From contig JAXRKP010000191.1 of the NCBI GenBank assembly GCA_037039925.1, forward strand, positions 271,001 to 335,000: 64,000 nucleotides of DNA, written 5' to 3'. Origin of the DNA: Doris montereyensis (taxonomy: Eukaryota > Mollusca > Gastropoda > Nudibranchia > Dorididae). Within the stretch, counting starts at the first letter, position 1; every line of letters starts with the position of its first letter. The notes below the pieces were generated by a model. That model saw only the letters and a list, made by a program, of their open reading frames with translations, had not been told where the DNA came from and did no database searches. This document shows positions 22,871 through 34,330 of the stretch, piece by piece. Both the position numbers and the translations under genes were made by a program.

Positions 22871-23400
22871 GTCTGTTTTCTTTGCATTTAGTCTCATTCC
22901 CTTTTTAATTTTTATTCATTATGTTGATATTCGACTGAAGGTCACTTTCTGATTTTTCTAAACCGAACTAAATCATCGGCAAATGAAAACATTGATACAT
23001 TTCTGGTTTAAGCTTACATACCTACATTCATTTTCTTCATTTTTGTGGATGCCTTTGCTACTGAATTCACATATGTGAGAAACAAAAGAGGACTTAAACC
23101 TGTCTTACTCATATATCTACATCAAATTCTTCTTATACATTTCCAGCTACTCTCACTGATAAAAACTGTCTATTAAATTTTTGCCCTTCATTGTGTTCTT
23201 TTAAGGAATGCCATAGTTCATCACAGTGCCAAATGAGTTTTTCTAAGTCAAAACACAGGTACAATGAGTATTTTTCTATTATTTGTCTAATTGTAAATAT
23301 GTGGTCTTGTACATTTCTTCCTGGACTAAATCTCTCTGATGCTCTTCAATCTGATCCTGCTCTTTCCCGAGTCTCATTTCCAATATCCTAATATGTTTTT
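22870..23400 (-). mobile_element. LINE copy B, RT part
   Basis: The reverse-transcriptase region of the RTE-like LINE continues here on the minus strand. The catalytic box FADDL can be read near 22,968-22,985 (plus-strand CTAAATCATCGGCAAATG), unlike the FAGDL of copy A. Indels break the frame throughout. Confidence 0.75.
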
Positions 23401-23436
23401 CCTAAACATTGTATAATTTCCTGACGAGGCCATCCT

Positions 23437-23449
23437 CCCCCCCTCTCCC

Positions 23450-23494
<45 letters not shown>

Positions 23495-23605
23495 ATGGTC
23501 CTAACATGGTTCCATCTCTGTCTGTCTGTCTGTCTGTCTGTCTGTTTACTCTCTGATCTCTCTTCCCTCTGGCTGTCTCTCTCTCTCTCTCTCTCTCTTA
23601 CCTTG
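23437..23605. repeat. (CT)n and (CTGT)n microsatellites
   Basis: Simple CT and CTGT runs separate LINE copy B from the following 49-bp array. Confidence 0.9.
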
Positions 23606-23629
23606 ATCCCCGGCCCTGAGGGTGCTAAC

Positions 23630-24815
23630 ATCCGTCTTTTTAAATGAGCCATTGATAATACTGTTTACCTTGATCTGAAGGTGCTAACTTGGTATAACAA
23701 TGAGCCATTGACTGTTTACCTTGATCTGAGGGTGCGAGTTAACATGGTTACAATGAGTCATTGACTGCCTTGGATCTGTGACTAAAATGGTTAAAATGAC
23801 CTTGACTGTTTACCTGATCTGGCTGCTAACATGGTTAAAATGAGTCATTGACTGTTTACCTTGATCTGAGGGTGCTAAAATGGTTAAAATGAGCCATTGA
23901 TTACCTTGATCTAGCTAAAATGGTTAAAATTGACTGTTTACCTTGATCTAAAATGGTTACAATGAGTGACTGTTTACCTTGATCTGAGGGTGCTAACATG
24001 GTTAAAATGAGCCATTGACTGTTTACCTTGATCTGATGGTGCTAACATGGTTAAAATGAGCCATTGACTGTTTACCTTGATCTGAGGGTGCTAACATGGT
24101 TAAAATGAGCCATTGACTGTTTACCTTGATCTGAGGGTGCTAACATGGTTAAAATGAGCCATTGACTGTTTACCTTGATCTGAGGCTGCTAACATGGTTA
24201 AAATGAGCCATTGACTGTTTACCTTGATCTGAGGGTGCTAACATGATTAAAATGAGCCATTGACTGTTTACCTTGATCTGAGGGTGCTAACATGATTAAA
24301 ATGAGCCATTGACTGTTTACCTTGATCTGAAGGTGCTAACATGATTAAAATGAGCCATTGACTGTTTACCTTGATCTGAAGGTGCTAACATGATTAAATG
24401 AGCCATTGACTGTTTACCTTGGATCTGAAGGTGCTAACATGATTAAAATGAGCCATTGACTGTTTACCTTGATCTGAAGGTGCTAACATGATTAAAATGA
24501 GCCTTTATTGACTGTTTACCATTGACTGTTTACCTGAAGGTGCTAACATGATTAAAATGAGCCATTGACTGTTTACCTTGATCTATTTTTTAACATGATT
24601 AAAATGAGCCATTTGACTTTGATCTGAAGGTACTAACATGATTAAAATTGCCATTGACCTCAAGATCTGAAGGTGCTAACATGATTAAAATGAGCCATTG
24701 ACTGTTTACCTTGATCTGAAGGTCCTTGACTGTTTACCACAATAAGGTACTACCTTTGATTAAAAATGAGCCATTGACTGTTTACCTTGATCTGAAGGTG
24801 CTAACATGAATTGAA
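23630..24815. repeat. 49-bp minisatellite array
   Basis: Units read GACTGTTTACCTTGATCTGA, then (G/A)GGTGCTAACATG, (G/A)TTAAAATGAGCCATT. The left part carries ACATGGTT and the right part ACATGATT, a shift consistent with local homogenisation. Several units are truncated, especially in the first 350 bp and last 300 bp. Confidence 0.92.
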
Positions 24816-24909
24816 AATGGCAAAGATCTTGACTTTTGCTATCTGGTACTTTACATCGGGATGATTATCCTTTTTTTATATTGTTATTTTTTATTATTGA
24901 AAAAATATT

Positions 24910-25648
24910 AATACATAATACACTGTGTGAACCTACAAGGTAAGATACACCTTTGTATAATACACTGTGTGAACCTACAAGGTAAGATACACCTTTGTAC
25001 AATAATACACTGTGTGAACCTACAAGGTAAGATACACCTTTGTATAATACACTGTGTGAACCTACAAGGTAAGATACACCTTTGTATAATACACTGTGTG
25101 AACATACAAGGTAAGATACACCTTTGTATAATACACTGTGTGAACCTACAAGGTAAAATACACCTTTGTATAATACACTGTGTGAACCTACAAGGTAAAA
25201 TACACCTTTGTATAATACACTGTGTGAACCTACAAGGTAAAATACACCTTTGTATAATACACTGTGTGAACCTACAAAGGTAAGATACACCTTTGTATAA
25301 TACACTGTGTGAACCTATGTGAACCTACAAGGTAAGATACACCTTTGTATAATACACTGTGTGAACCTACAAGGTAAGATACACCTTTGTATAATACACT
25401 GTGTGAACATACAAGGTAAGATACACCTTTGTATAATACACTGTGTGAACATACAAGGTAAGATACACCTTTGTATAATACACTGTGTGAACCTACAAGG
25501 TAAAATACACCTTTGTATAATACACTGTGTGAACCTACAAGGTAAAATACACCTTTGTATAATACACTGTGTAGACATACAATGTAAGATATGCCTTTGT
25601 ATAATACACTGTGTGAACATACAAGGTAAGATACACCTTTGCATAATA
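24910..25648. repeat. 42-bp minisatellite array
   Basis: About seventeen units of ACACTGTGTGAACCTACAAG, GTAAGATACACCTTTGTATA, AT. Because 42 is a multiple of three, several frames on both strands stay open as 14-residue repeats (for example NLQGKIHLCIIHCV). One unit near 25,310 is partly duplicated. I see no start, splice or polyadenylation context that would make it a gene. Confidence 0.93.
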
Positions 25649-25649
25649 A

Positions 25650-26550
25650 ATGGGATGCGCTGCGTGCTTGTGTTTCAGATCTGTATACATGTACCTGCTT
25701 GAAATCACTGTTAGGAATAAATTAATGTTATAGTATATACCAATACGTCACATTACACAACTTTTCAGACCTAATATGGTAAAATCCTGAAGGCTTCTAT
25801 TTGTTTTACTTTTATCACTTCTTAATCATAATCGTAAGTGTAAACTAGTCACATCTGTTTTTTGATAAGACAAACAATCTGTCGATATCACATTTTCAAA
25901 GTGCTTTCTACCTTTTCTACTCCTATGGGTAACTTTAGAGAAATGGGTTACCGTAGTTTTGCCTGCCACGCCCTAACAGTCATCGTGAATGAAGGCAAAT
26001 GTCTGTCTTGAGCGCACGCGCCGAAGTATGGTTATCCGTATAGGTTAGAAATCGGAAAACGCGTTTTAAAAATTAAAAAAATAAAATAAATTTGAACCGG
26101 TTAGCACCCTTCTAGAAAGGTAAACAATGGCTAATTTTACTCCTTATACACTGCAGATTAATGTACAAAAGGGGGAACATTTATGTTGCAATTAGTTAGA
26201 GGTTCAATGTTATCGTTACTGGACTATTAGTAGAGTGCATTGTTTTACTTTGTGTTTAGCAAAGTGAGCTAGTGTTTTGATGGTTTTAGTTTATTTGTGG
26301 CTTAGTTAGTAGACTGATGGAAGAACGATTGGTATCAATGGATTGGGGAGACAAAGACTTCTCATTAACATTATTGTCATAACGATCTTTCTTTTTGTAG
26401 CCTTTTATTTTAACTATTTTCCCAAATTGTAAATGGTCTTAACACCCCTTAGCTCATACTTAAATATATTTTATGTGGAAATTAAAGCAAGTTAGATATT
26501 GATACTTTGTCAGGATGTAGCCCATGTTGTCCCCATGCACTGGTCTACAT
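25650..26550. other. Intergenic, nothing recognised
   Basis: No supported ORF, exon or repeat; moderately AT-rich. Confidence 0.4.
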
Positions 26551-26557
26551 TTAATAA

Positions 26558-26983
26558 TGTTGGGCCATGTTATTATTATTGTATTAATGTTATGCCACGG
26601 CTGGTCTCTCTCAGTTCTCAGTTGGAATATGGATAGTTTTTGCCGGCGCGTGACGTAGAAGCTTTCTTAGACGCCCGCGCGATGCCTATATAAAGAGGTC
26701 GCCAGGGCGATCTGGGAGAATAGAATAGAACAGGAATTGAAAGAGACTTGAGAGAGACGCCCATCAAGAATTCGCCAGTGATAAAGTGAGAGACCGTTGT
26801 ATTTGTATTATTGTTACTATTATCATTATTTAGGCATAGTCCTGTCTACTACACTAGATGTACCTCCAATTGAGGGAATACTTTTGATGAATGAATGAAT
26901 TATTAAATATGTCGCCAACCACGAACGATTTGTCTTGGAATTGGATCTATTCGAATTTGTCCTGAGCTCGGTGAGCCATCACA
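26558..26983 (+). mobile_element. Possible solo LTR / retroelement promoter
   Basis: A block starting TGTTGGGCC and ending CATCACA contains a TATA box (TATATAAAGAGG, about 26,689) within locally GC-rich sequence, preceded by CGCGTGACGTAG. About 190 bp later is an AT-rich stretch with TATTAAATAT that could serve as a polyadenylation region. This is the layout of a gypsy-type LTR. No clear 5-bp target duplication flanks it, so limits and identity are uncertain. It could instead be a host promoter. Confidence 0.35.
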
Positions 26984-27009
26984 GTATGGAGTAGAAAAAG
27001 ACAAACAGT

Positions 27010-27193
27010 GAGGCAAGGGGCATGTCGGAAGTTAATGTAATGTCACAAGATAATATGAAAGCCCCATAGGAACAAAGACGAGACAAACACAAGGAATAGA
27101 CAGAAAAAAAAATCATGGCTACCATGGGGATCGAACCTGCACCCATCGCCTCGCCATGAAAAGAAAGCGTGCTACCAACCGAGCTAACTACGC
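27010..27193 (-). mobile_element. SINE family 4 copy
   Basis: The body TAATATGAAAGCCCCATAGG and the tRNA-like head (GTTAGCTCGGTTGGTAGCAC on the minus strand) repeat the element at 7,755-8,012. A microsatellite abuts its head end. Confidence 0.65.
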
Positions 27194-27199
27194 GTAGTA

Positions 27200-27347
27200 T
27201 CCATCTATATCTATCTATTTATCTATCTATATATATATATCAATCTATCTGTCTGTCTGTCTATCTATCTATCTGTCTATCTATCTATATGTCTGTTTGT
27301 CTACATATCTATCTATCTATCTATCTATCTACCTACCTATCTATCTA

Positions 27348-27378
<31 letters not shown>

Positions 27379-27438
27379 GTCTTTCTAAATATCTATCTGT
27401 TTATGAATTTATCTATCTATCTAAATATATATCTACAC

Positions 27439-27493
<55 letters not shown>

Positions 27494-27555
27494 CCACTCT
27501 CTCTTTTTCTCTCTTTCTGTCGCTCTCTCTCTCTTTCTTTCTCCCTCTCCTCCTC

Positions 27556-27619
<64 letters not shown>

Positions 27620-27620
27620 T
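27200..27620. repeat. (CTAT)n, (CTGT)n and (CT)n microsatellites
   Basis: CTAT/CTGT repeats run to about 27,430, followed by two CT blocks separated by a TTTCT/TCC-rich segment. Confidence 0.95.
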
Positions 27621-27843
27621 GTGCCTCATGTTTCTCGCTTACATACATACAATTTACACCACGCCAGAAGAAAATGAAAAGAAAAGGAAGAAGAAGAAAA
27701 AGAAGAAAGAGAAGATGCAGACAGACAGGCAGACGGAGACTGAGAAAATAGCGAAAAAATAGGGCTGAATTAGCGATAGAAAAGTCGAGCCGGGTGGCTT
27801 TGATGGACTGTTAGTGTTAGCGGATTAGTTTGACTGTCTACAA

Positions 27844-28059
27844 CAGTTGAGTGTTCGGTTTATCGAAGCAGAAACTCTCTAACTCTCTATATTGTGATAG
27901 CTTGTTCCAAAATTAGGTGTTCGGATCCGAAATCTGGAATTTCCGGATTATTGTGTACAAATAAAGAAGAAAAACAATCCGTCCCAGCTGTCCTAGCTCA
28001 TCTGTTCGGATTATCGAGACATCCGGATTGTCGAAGTCTGGAAAATCGAGACGTGACTG
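27844..28059. mobile_element. Possible pogo/Tigger-like MITE
   Basis: The left end CAGTTGAGTGTTCGGTTTAT and the reverse complement of the right end, CAGTCACGTCTCGATTTTCC, both begin CAGT and lead into CGA/CCGGA-type motifs, as in pogo/Tigger termini. The interior repeats TCCGGATTATTG and TTCGGATTATCGAG. No TA duplication sits exactly at the ends, and no transposase is present. Confidence 0.4.
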
Positions 28060-28194
28060 CACATATGTGAGAATGAAGAAATCTATACCCAATCACTTTC
28101 CCCGACCCCCTATCCCCACATCATGGTTTAGGGGCGTTCAGATAGATTTCTTCATTCTAACCTCTAACCTCTACAGTATCAGTAAGTAGATCTA

Positions 28195-28260
28195 AGCGGA
28201 TACGGACGAGTACAAATTTGATCCACTTTCTTTGACGCCGCTAAACCGTACAATTATCGT
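28195..28260 (+). repeat. Dispersed repeat, copy of 18,075
   Basis: GACGAGTACAAATTTGATCC and CACTTTCTTTGACGCCGC match the element at 18,100-18,160. Unclassified. Confidence 0.6.
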
Positions 28261-28689
28261 TTTTCGAAAGTTATCTGCAATTTAGGAAAAGGCAATTAAA
28301 GTAATTAAAAAAAAGTACACTGTTGCGAAAAATCGTTTTCTTCAAAATCTATAATAATATATCCTGCAAAAAATAATTCAACAGCTTCATTTACACAATA
28401 GTAGGTTAATACTAAATAGTTGCCACATTGTTTTGTGATGATAATGATATCTGATTTTTGATTGCCGTAAGACTTCCGAATTAACCTTATCAACGTCAGC
28501 CCACTAAAAATAATGGATTTAAATCTCACCTTTGATTTGACCTTGCGCTGCATTAAAATATTTTTTTAATGATAAGATATATAATAAGCTTATTATTATG
28601 GCGAGCTAAAATATGTATGCGAAACGCATGTTCTTAGTTCTTGTTATTGCGTAGACTTCACAACGTGTCTTATGGTTAGCAATTTGGAT

Positions 28690-28770
28690 TTGAATTTGAT
28701 TTGATTTGACTATTTTTACCCACAGCCACAACTAAGGTGATCTCACGGGCTTTGGTAAGTTTTTACAATT
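28690..28770 (-). mobile_element. SINE family 1, 3' part left of the 9-bp array
   Basis: TTTGATTTGATTTGACT is followed by CCCACAGCCACAACTAAGG and TGATCTC, which is the minus-strand tail and 3' body of family 1. The match stops at ACAATTTTG, where the 9-bp array begins. The continuation of the same element is found at 30,676. Confidence 0.75.
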
Positions 28771-28774
28771 TTGT

Positions 28775-30672
28775 GTAAACAGTGTAAACAGCGTAAACAG
28801 TGTAAATAGTGTAGTGTAAACAGTGTAAATAGTGTAAACAGTGTAAATAGTGTAAACAGTGTAAACAGTGTAAATAGTGTAAACAGTGTAAATAGTGTAA
28901 ACAGTGTAAATAGTGTAAACAGTGTAAACAGTGTAAAATTGTAAATAGTGTAAATAGTGTAAAAGTGTAAACAGTGTAAATAGTGTAAACAGTGTAAACA
29001 GTGTAAATAAAAATAGTGTGAACAGTGTAAATAGTGTAAATAGTGTAAATAGTGTAAATAAACAGTGTAAATAGTGTAAACAGTGTAAATAGTGTAATCA
29101 GTGTAAACAGTGTAAATAGTGTAAACAGTGTAAATAGTGTAAACAGTGTAAACAGTGTAAATAGTGTAAACAGTGTAAATAGTGTAAACAGTGTAAATAG
29201 TGTAAACAGTGTAAATAGTGTAAATAGTGTAAACAGTGTAATATGTAAATAGTGTAAACAGTGTAAACAGTGTAAATAGTGTAAACAGTGTAAACAGTGT
29301 AAATAGTGTAAACAGTGTAAACAGTGTAAATAGTAAACAGTGTAAATAGCGTAAATAGTGTAAATAGTGTAAATAGTGTAAATAGTGTAAACAGTGTAAA
29401 CAGTGTAAATAGTGTAAACAGTGTAAATAGTGTAAACAGTGTAAACAGTGTAAATATTGTAACCAATGTAAACAGTGTGAACAATGTAAACAGTGTAAAT
29501 AGTGTAAACAGTTTAAGTATTGTAAACAGTGTAAATATTGTAAACAGTGTAAACAGTGTAAATATAGTGTAAAAATAGTGTAAACAGTGTAAATAATGTA
29601 AATAGTGTAAACAGTGTAAATAGTGTAAACAGTGTAAACAGTGTAAATAGTGTAAACAGTGTAAACAGTGTAAATAGTGTAAACAGTGTAAATATAAACA
29701 GTGTAAATAGTGTAAACAGTATAAATAGTAAACAGTGTAAACAGTGTAAATAGTGTAAACAGTGTAAATAGTGTGAACACTATAAACAGTGTAAACAGTA
29801 TAAATAGTGTAAACAGTGTAAATAATGTAACCAGTGTAAACAGTGTGAACAGTGTAAATAGTGTAAACAGTGTAAATAGTGTAAATAGTGTAAATAGTGT
29901 AAACAGTGTAAATAGTGTAAGTAGTGTAAACAGTGTAAATAGTGTAAATAGTGTAAACATTGTAAATAATGTAAATAGTGCAAACAGTGTAAATAGTGTA
30001 AGTAGTGTAAACAGTGTAAGTAGTGTAAATAGTGTAAATATTGTAAATAGTGTTAATAATGTAAATAATGTAAACAGTGTAAATAGTGTAAGTAGTGTAA
30101 ACAGTGTAAATAGTGTAAACAGTATAAATAGTGTAAACAGTGTAAATAGTGTAAACAGTGTAACCAGTGTAAACAGTGTGAACACTATAAACAGTGTAAA
30201 TAGTGTAAACAGTGTGAACACTATAAACAGTGTAAATAGTGTAACAGTGTGAACACTATAAACAGTGTAAATAGTGTAAACAGTGTAAATAGTGTAAACA
30301 GTGTGTAAACAGTGTAAATAGTGTAAACAGTGTAAATAGTGTAAACAGTGTAAATAGGGTAAACAGTGTAAATAGTGTAAACACCAGTGTAAACAGTGTG
30401 AACACTATAAACAGTGTAAACAGTGTAAATAGTGTAAACAGTGTAAGCAGTGTAAATTAAACAGTGTAAACAGTGTAAATAGTGTAAGTAGTGTAAACAG
30501 TGTAAACAGTGTAAACAGTGTAAATAGTGTAAACAGTGTAAATAGTGTAAACAGTGTAAACAGTGTAAATAGTGTAAACAGTGTAAGTAGTGTAAGTAGT
30601 GTAAATAGTGTAAGTAGTGTAAACAGTGTAAGTAGTGTAAACAGTGTAAATAGTGTAAACAGTGTAAATAGG
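28775..30672. repeat. 9-bp TGTAAACAG/TGTAAATAG array
   Basis: About 200 copies of a 9-mer alternate mainly between TGTAAACAG and TGTAAATAG, with rarer TGTGAACAC, TGTAAGTAG and ACTATAAACAG forms. The 9-mer is present once in intact SINE family 1 (CTGTAAACAGCCAAGGG, minus orientation), and SINE sequence flanks both ends. Each unit contains GTAAACA or GTAAATA, a forkhead-type motif. Long open frames in both directions come from the 9-bp period. Confidence 0.93.
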
Positions 30673-30675
30673 AAT

Positions 30676-30775
30676 TGCGTTGTGTCCTGCTATTTTCAAT
30701 TTCCAAGCACAAAGGGTTCTTTTACATGCGCAAAGGCTCATTGGACCTCCTAGATTATCGTCCGTCTCCAATACG
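30676..30775 (-). mobile_element. SINE family 1, 5' part right of the 9-bp array
   Basis: GGGTTCTTTTACATGCGCAA and GGACCTCCTAGATTATCG followed by TCCGTCTCC align with the family 1 body (compare GGACCTCC...CCGTCTCC at 30-strand copies such as 60,740-60,780 reversed). This indicates that the array lies inside one SINE copy. Confidence 0.6.
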
Positions 30776-30905
30776 TTTTGCCTCAGTCGTTGTGACAGTC
30801 GCTTGACAGTGCGCATCAGTTTGTCATATCTAGTGTGAGATAGTTTTGAGAGCTGAACGCCTGTTTCACTGTTTAAGCGTGAGAGATAATCACGCTTCAA
30901 TATCT
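30776..30905 (-). other. Short open segment, possible exon
   Basis: About 40 codons (YLSRLNSETGVQLSKLS, then RYDKLMRTVKRLSQRLRQN) have a helical, charged, protein-like composition. An AG acceptor-like site (CTCCCAAG) precedes them, but no donor is evident before SINE-like sequence starts. I do not recognise a family; it may be chance or a small piece of an unplaced gene. Confidence 0.25.
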
Positions 30906-32125
30906 TGGGAGCTCAGGTTATAGAAAATCAGAGCTGTACCTAGCATAGTGTAAGGTATCCTCTATAAACAGAAAGGACTTCATTAGCAGATACCATCATT
31001 TCCTGAAGAGACACAGATATGCTTGGTAACTCAGCACCGGAAGGAGTGCTACAGCTGGTAGATGTCTAAGTTGCAAATCTCCCTGTGGGTTGAAATGATG
31101 TTGCTAGAGCAAAACTGAAATGCACAGAAACATCTCTTGACGGTCAATTTCAGCCGATTTCTTGTTCAGACATCTACCTGAAAAGTGTACAGCCGTAACA
31201 GCTTCACACCAGCCTGGCCATGAAGCTCCTTAAAAAGTTTCATGACGCCCCCCCCCCCCCGCCCCCGCTGCAGTGTGTTTTTTATTATTATTATAGAGAA
31301 CCTTAATGTGATCCCAAAGACCAGGCATCGTGGTTGAGTTCGAATCCGACGCCATAATTGTTCTTGTCGCCACAGCGGTTGAGAGAAAAGAAAAACATAT
31401 TTTGAAAATAAAATATATTACAAATCAAATTCAAAATGGACTAAATAAAACAACAATGTCTTTCTTCCAAATACAGACAGCGGTATATTATTCATTTCAA
31501 AATGAATTGCACCAGGCAAGGAAAGCCATCGAGTTCATAGTTGAAATAAACACATCGCCGCCCTCTAGCCTTTCCCTTGTGATGACGAGAATAGGTACAT
31601 CATCGCAATTACTATCATCGTCGTCATCATCACAATCACACCGTGAACTTATTAGGTTGTCACTATACTCCTCACCATCACCAGCAACAATAACAACAAG
31701 AGTTATAGTAACAGCAGCAATATCAACAATCACATTGACGAGAATCAATCACAGCAATGCATAAACTATTAAAAAAAAATACTAAAGCATAACTTATGCA
31801 TTTCTCTCCGCCAAATAAAAACAAATCCCTCAAACTAATTATAATAATAAAAAAAACCGATGTCATTATAAAACATGTCCAAAGTTTTAAAAACATTTTT
31901 TCTTCTCTTCAATAGGCGCTAAGAGAAGGGCAGAACTCAAAACGTTTTTGAACAGATCAAATTGCTATATATTATAAAACCACAATATTCTATTCTACAA
32001 ACTGTGTTCCATAGCTCCACGAGTGCTACTAGTGCTGGGCTGAGCAATACACACTACGTCTACACTTCTAAGTAACTAAGTAATTAATTCATCTTTGAGA
32101 ATTCGGCCCACAGAGTTTATTATTA
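30906..32125. other. Intergenic, no supported gene
   Basis: Contains a poly-C run (about 31,248-31,267) and a TCATCG/AACAAC-rich stretch. The 144-codon open frame at 31,330-31,764 begins inside tRNA-like SINE sequence (GGTTGAGTTCGAATCC) and has no domain, so I do not call it. Confidence 0.4.
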
Positions 32126-32127
32126 TA

Positions 32128-32272
32128 TGTATGCCATTGATAATGAAATTGAAATGTCTGCCATTGCCATTGATAATGAAATTGAAATGTCTGCCATTGC
32201 CATTGATAATGAAATTGAAATGTCTGCCATTGCCATTGATAATGCAATTGAAATGTCTGCCATTGCCATTCA
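32128..32272. repeat. 30-bp minisatellite, four to five copies
   Basis: Units read GCCATTGATAATGAAATTGA followed by AATGTCTGCC. Repeats of 30 bp stay open as 10-residue periods in both directions. Confidence 0.9.
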
Positions 32273-32599
32273 ACCTCGCCTTAGCATTGGCGAACTCAAT
32301 TTATGAAATGATTCAAAGTCAACGAAACAAATCTTGTCACATTCGGGATTTTATTCTTAATAAAGAATTAAAAAGAAAACAAACACTATATAAAAGCACG
32401 ATTTCAGATTCAACTAACTTTATGAAAAACTTAATAATAATAATAAAAACAATAATAACATAGTTTCCCTTTCTTCCCAACTCGATGGGTGCCGATTCAA
32501 TGATGACGAGTTCGAGTCCATTGTTATGTTGTTTTATGTTTCGGTTTGTTTTACTGTCTGTCACTGTTACTAGATTGTTACTCTGTTTTTGTCTCGTCT

Positions 32600-33410
32600 T
32601 TGATGGTGTGTATGTATGTATGTATGTATGTGTGTGTGTGTATATGTGTGAGAAGGGGATTGGGGGGGGGGGGATCCTAACATTGAATTTATGTCTTGAT
32701 TTAATTTGTACCAGATGTTTGGTACCATTATATAATTTACATGACTTAACAAGCGACCAACGCCTAAAGCATTCAATCAATGGTTATTAAATGACAGTGA
32801 TATGATAATGAGTTACTACACAGGCAATAACTCCATGCTTATCTCAAATACTACATAGATCTACATATATCAATGTAGATAATTTACAAAGGCTCAACCA
32901 CGTTGCATGACTTTCAAATTGACTTGATTCCATTTATAAACACCATTGCTCTTATCTATGAATACTAACGACAACACCAAATGGGGAGGGGTGTATACAT
33001 GTCGTATTTCAGGCAATTCAACGGCAGTTCATCGGTGACATCGATGACAGAATTGATGACGGTAACGATACTCTCCTCAATCCTTGATGTGTCTCCGTGC
33101 CTGCCTATATTGTGTTTATATGAGTATGACTTACGTTGTGTGTGAATTAATGTATGTGCTATGTACGTATGTGTGTATGTATGTAAGTGCATTAATAAAT
33201 GTATGTATGCATTATAAAATGCGTATGTATGTGTATGTATGTGTATACTTGCATGTATGCGAAATTATGTATGTGTGTTTGTGTCTGTATCTGTGTGAAT
33301 ATGTAGTGTAACTATATTATGTCTGAATGTGTGTGTCTGTCTGTGTGTGTGTGTATGTGTGTGTGTGCTAGTGTGTATGTGCGCGTTAGTGTGTGTGTGT
33401 ATGTGTCGGT
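32600..33410. repeat. TGTA/TG-rich low-complexity region
   Basis: TATG and TG repeats at 32,605-32,650 and 33,120-33,410 surround about 450 bp of ordinary AT-rich sequence. The right part lies just downstream of the COX6A stop codon, in the expected 3' UTR region. Confidence 0.8.
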
Positions 33411-33426
33411 TAGCTGTTCATTCGAC

Positions 33427-33510
33427 TTAGTCCTCCTCGTAACCGTCGGGCAAGGCGTTGTAATAATGGTTGTGGAACAGTGAGTGATTTCCGTCACCCC
33501 ATGGGAAAGG
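33427..33510 (-). CDS. COX6A: Cytochrome c oxidase subunit 6A, last coding exon
   Basis: The exon reads [14 protein letters not shown], a short [12 protein letters not shown] segment, then a TAA stop, the diagnostic C-terminus of COX6A. The acceptor is CTTTTTTCAG and entry phase is 0, matching the exon at 35,650. COX6A is a nuclear-encoded, single-pass subunit of complex IV in the mitochondrial inner membrane, involved in dimer stability and nucleotide-sensitive regulation. The frame is intact, and Trp, Gly, Asp and His of the PWGDG.H signature are present. The human gene also splits just before PFPWGDG, so the intron position is ancestral. The intron to the next exon upstream spans 33,511-35,649. 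Confidence 0.96.
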   Translation of the reverse strand, partial: PFPWGDGNHSLFHNHYYNALPDGYEED

Positions 33511-33649
33511 CTGAAAAAAGACCGGTGGGTGGAGTGGGGGGGGGGGTTAGTGTGGAGTTGGGAGTGGAGGTAGGGTAAAATGATGAAATATGACAACAGA
33601 CTATTTGATGAATTCACCCAGCCACTGATTATCACCAAAGGTTATGTGA

Positions 33650-33810
33650 AATGTAATGATACACTCAAGTCAAACACGGTTATAACGAACACTCTTACAG
33701 CAACACTAATGATATAAAGAAATCATTTCCTGGTCCGGATATTTTGCTATATAATCACTTGTGGTTGTTAAAACGAAATGTTTGCGTTATAAGCGTTTAT
33801 GTAGACGTCT
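33650..33810. other. Possible MITE-like segment in COX6A intron
   Basis: CACGGTTATAACGAACAC (about 33,676) and, in reverse sense, CGTTTTAACAACCACAAGTG / CGCTTATAACGCAAAC (about 33,760-33,800) look like loosely inverted ends of a small DNA element in intron 2. Weak evidence. Confidence 0.25.
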
Positions 33811-34079
33811 ACATGCATACAGTTAACTTCACTTTGCGTTTATTCTGACTGAAAGAATAACAACATGTGGTATGCGGAAAGACGGACAATGACAATGACA
33901 GTGTCTCGAGTCGTACGGAAATCACCGGATGAGCCTATTCCTCTCACTCCCAGTCGGCCTACGGGTCTTCAAATACTTCAATGGAATTTGTTACCGGGGT
34001 AACGTTAAGTCTACTGTGGCATTGATCACGTCGAGTTTGATCTTGTTTGTCTTTCATTTGAACCAACAATTAATAACCT

Positions 34080-34208
34080 TTGTGTGTGTGTGTGTGTGTG
34101 TGTGAGTGTGTGTGTGCGTGTGAGTTTGTGTGAGTGCACCTGCATGCACTTCTGTGTTAGAGAGGGAAGAGGGGAATGTGGGTGATTGTGGCTTGGGTTC
34201 TATCATTA

Positions 34209-34243
<35 letters not shown>

Positions 34244-34330
34244 ATGTATGTGTTTGTGTGCGTGCACTTACATGCGTTTCTGTGTTAGAGTGGGAAGAGG
34301 GGGGAATGTGGACGATCGTGGCTCGGTTTT
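34080..34330. repeat. 120-bp tandem duplication with (GT)n
   Basis: A block of (GT)n, then TTCTGTGTTAGAG and GGGAAGAGGGG, GATTGTGGCT occurs twice (34,080-34,200; 34,210-34,330). It lies in the intron between the last two COX6A exons. Confidence 0.85.

Noticed and set aside
24910..25648. CRISPR-like array of regular repeats
   Set aside because: Units are contiguous with no unique spacers, and the genome is animal. The same applies to the 33-, 24- and 22-bp arrays.
24865..25702. 14-residue repeat proteins on both strands
   Set aside because: A 42-bp array leaves several frames open at once; no start, splice or codon-bias evidence favours one of them.
28743..30221. 492-codon FTL-repeat open frame
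   Set aside because: Produced by the 9-bp array; it begins and ends in SINE sequence.
31330..31764. 144-codon plus-strand open frame
   Set aside because: It starts within tRNA-like SINE sequence and ends in TCA/AACA-rich low complexity; no domain or splice site.
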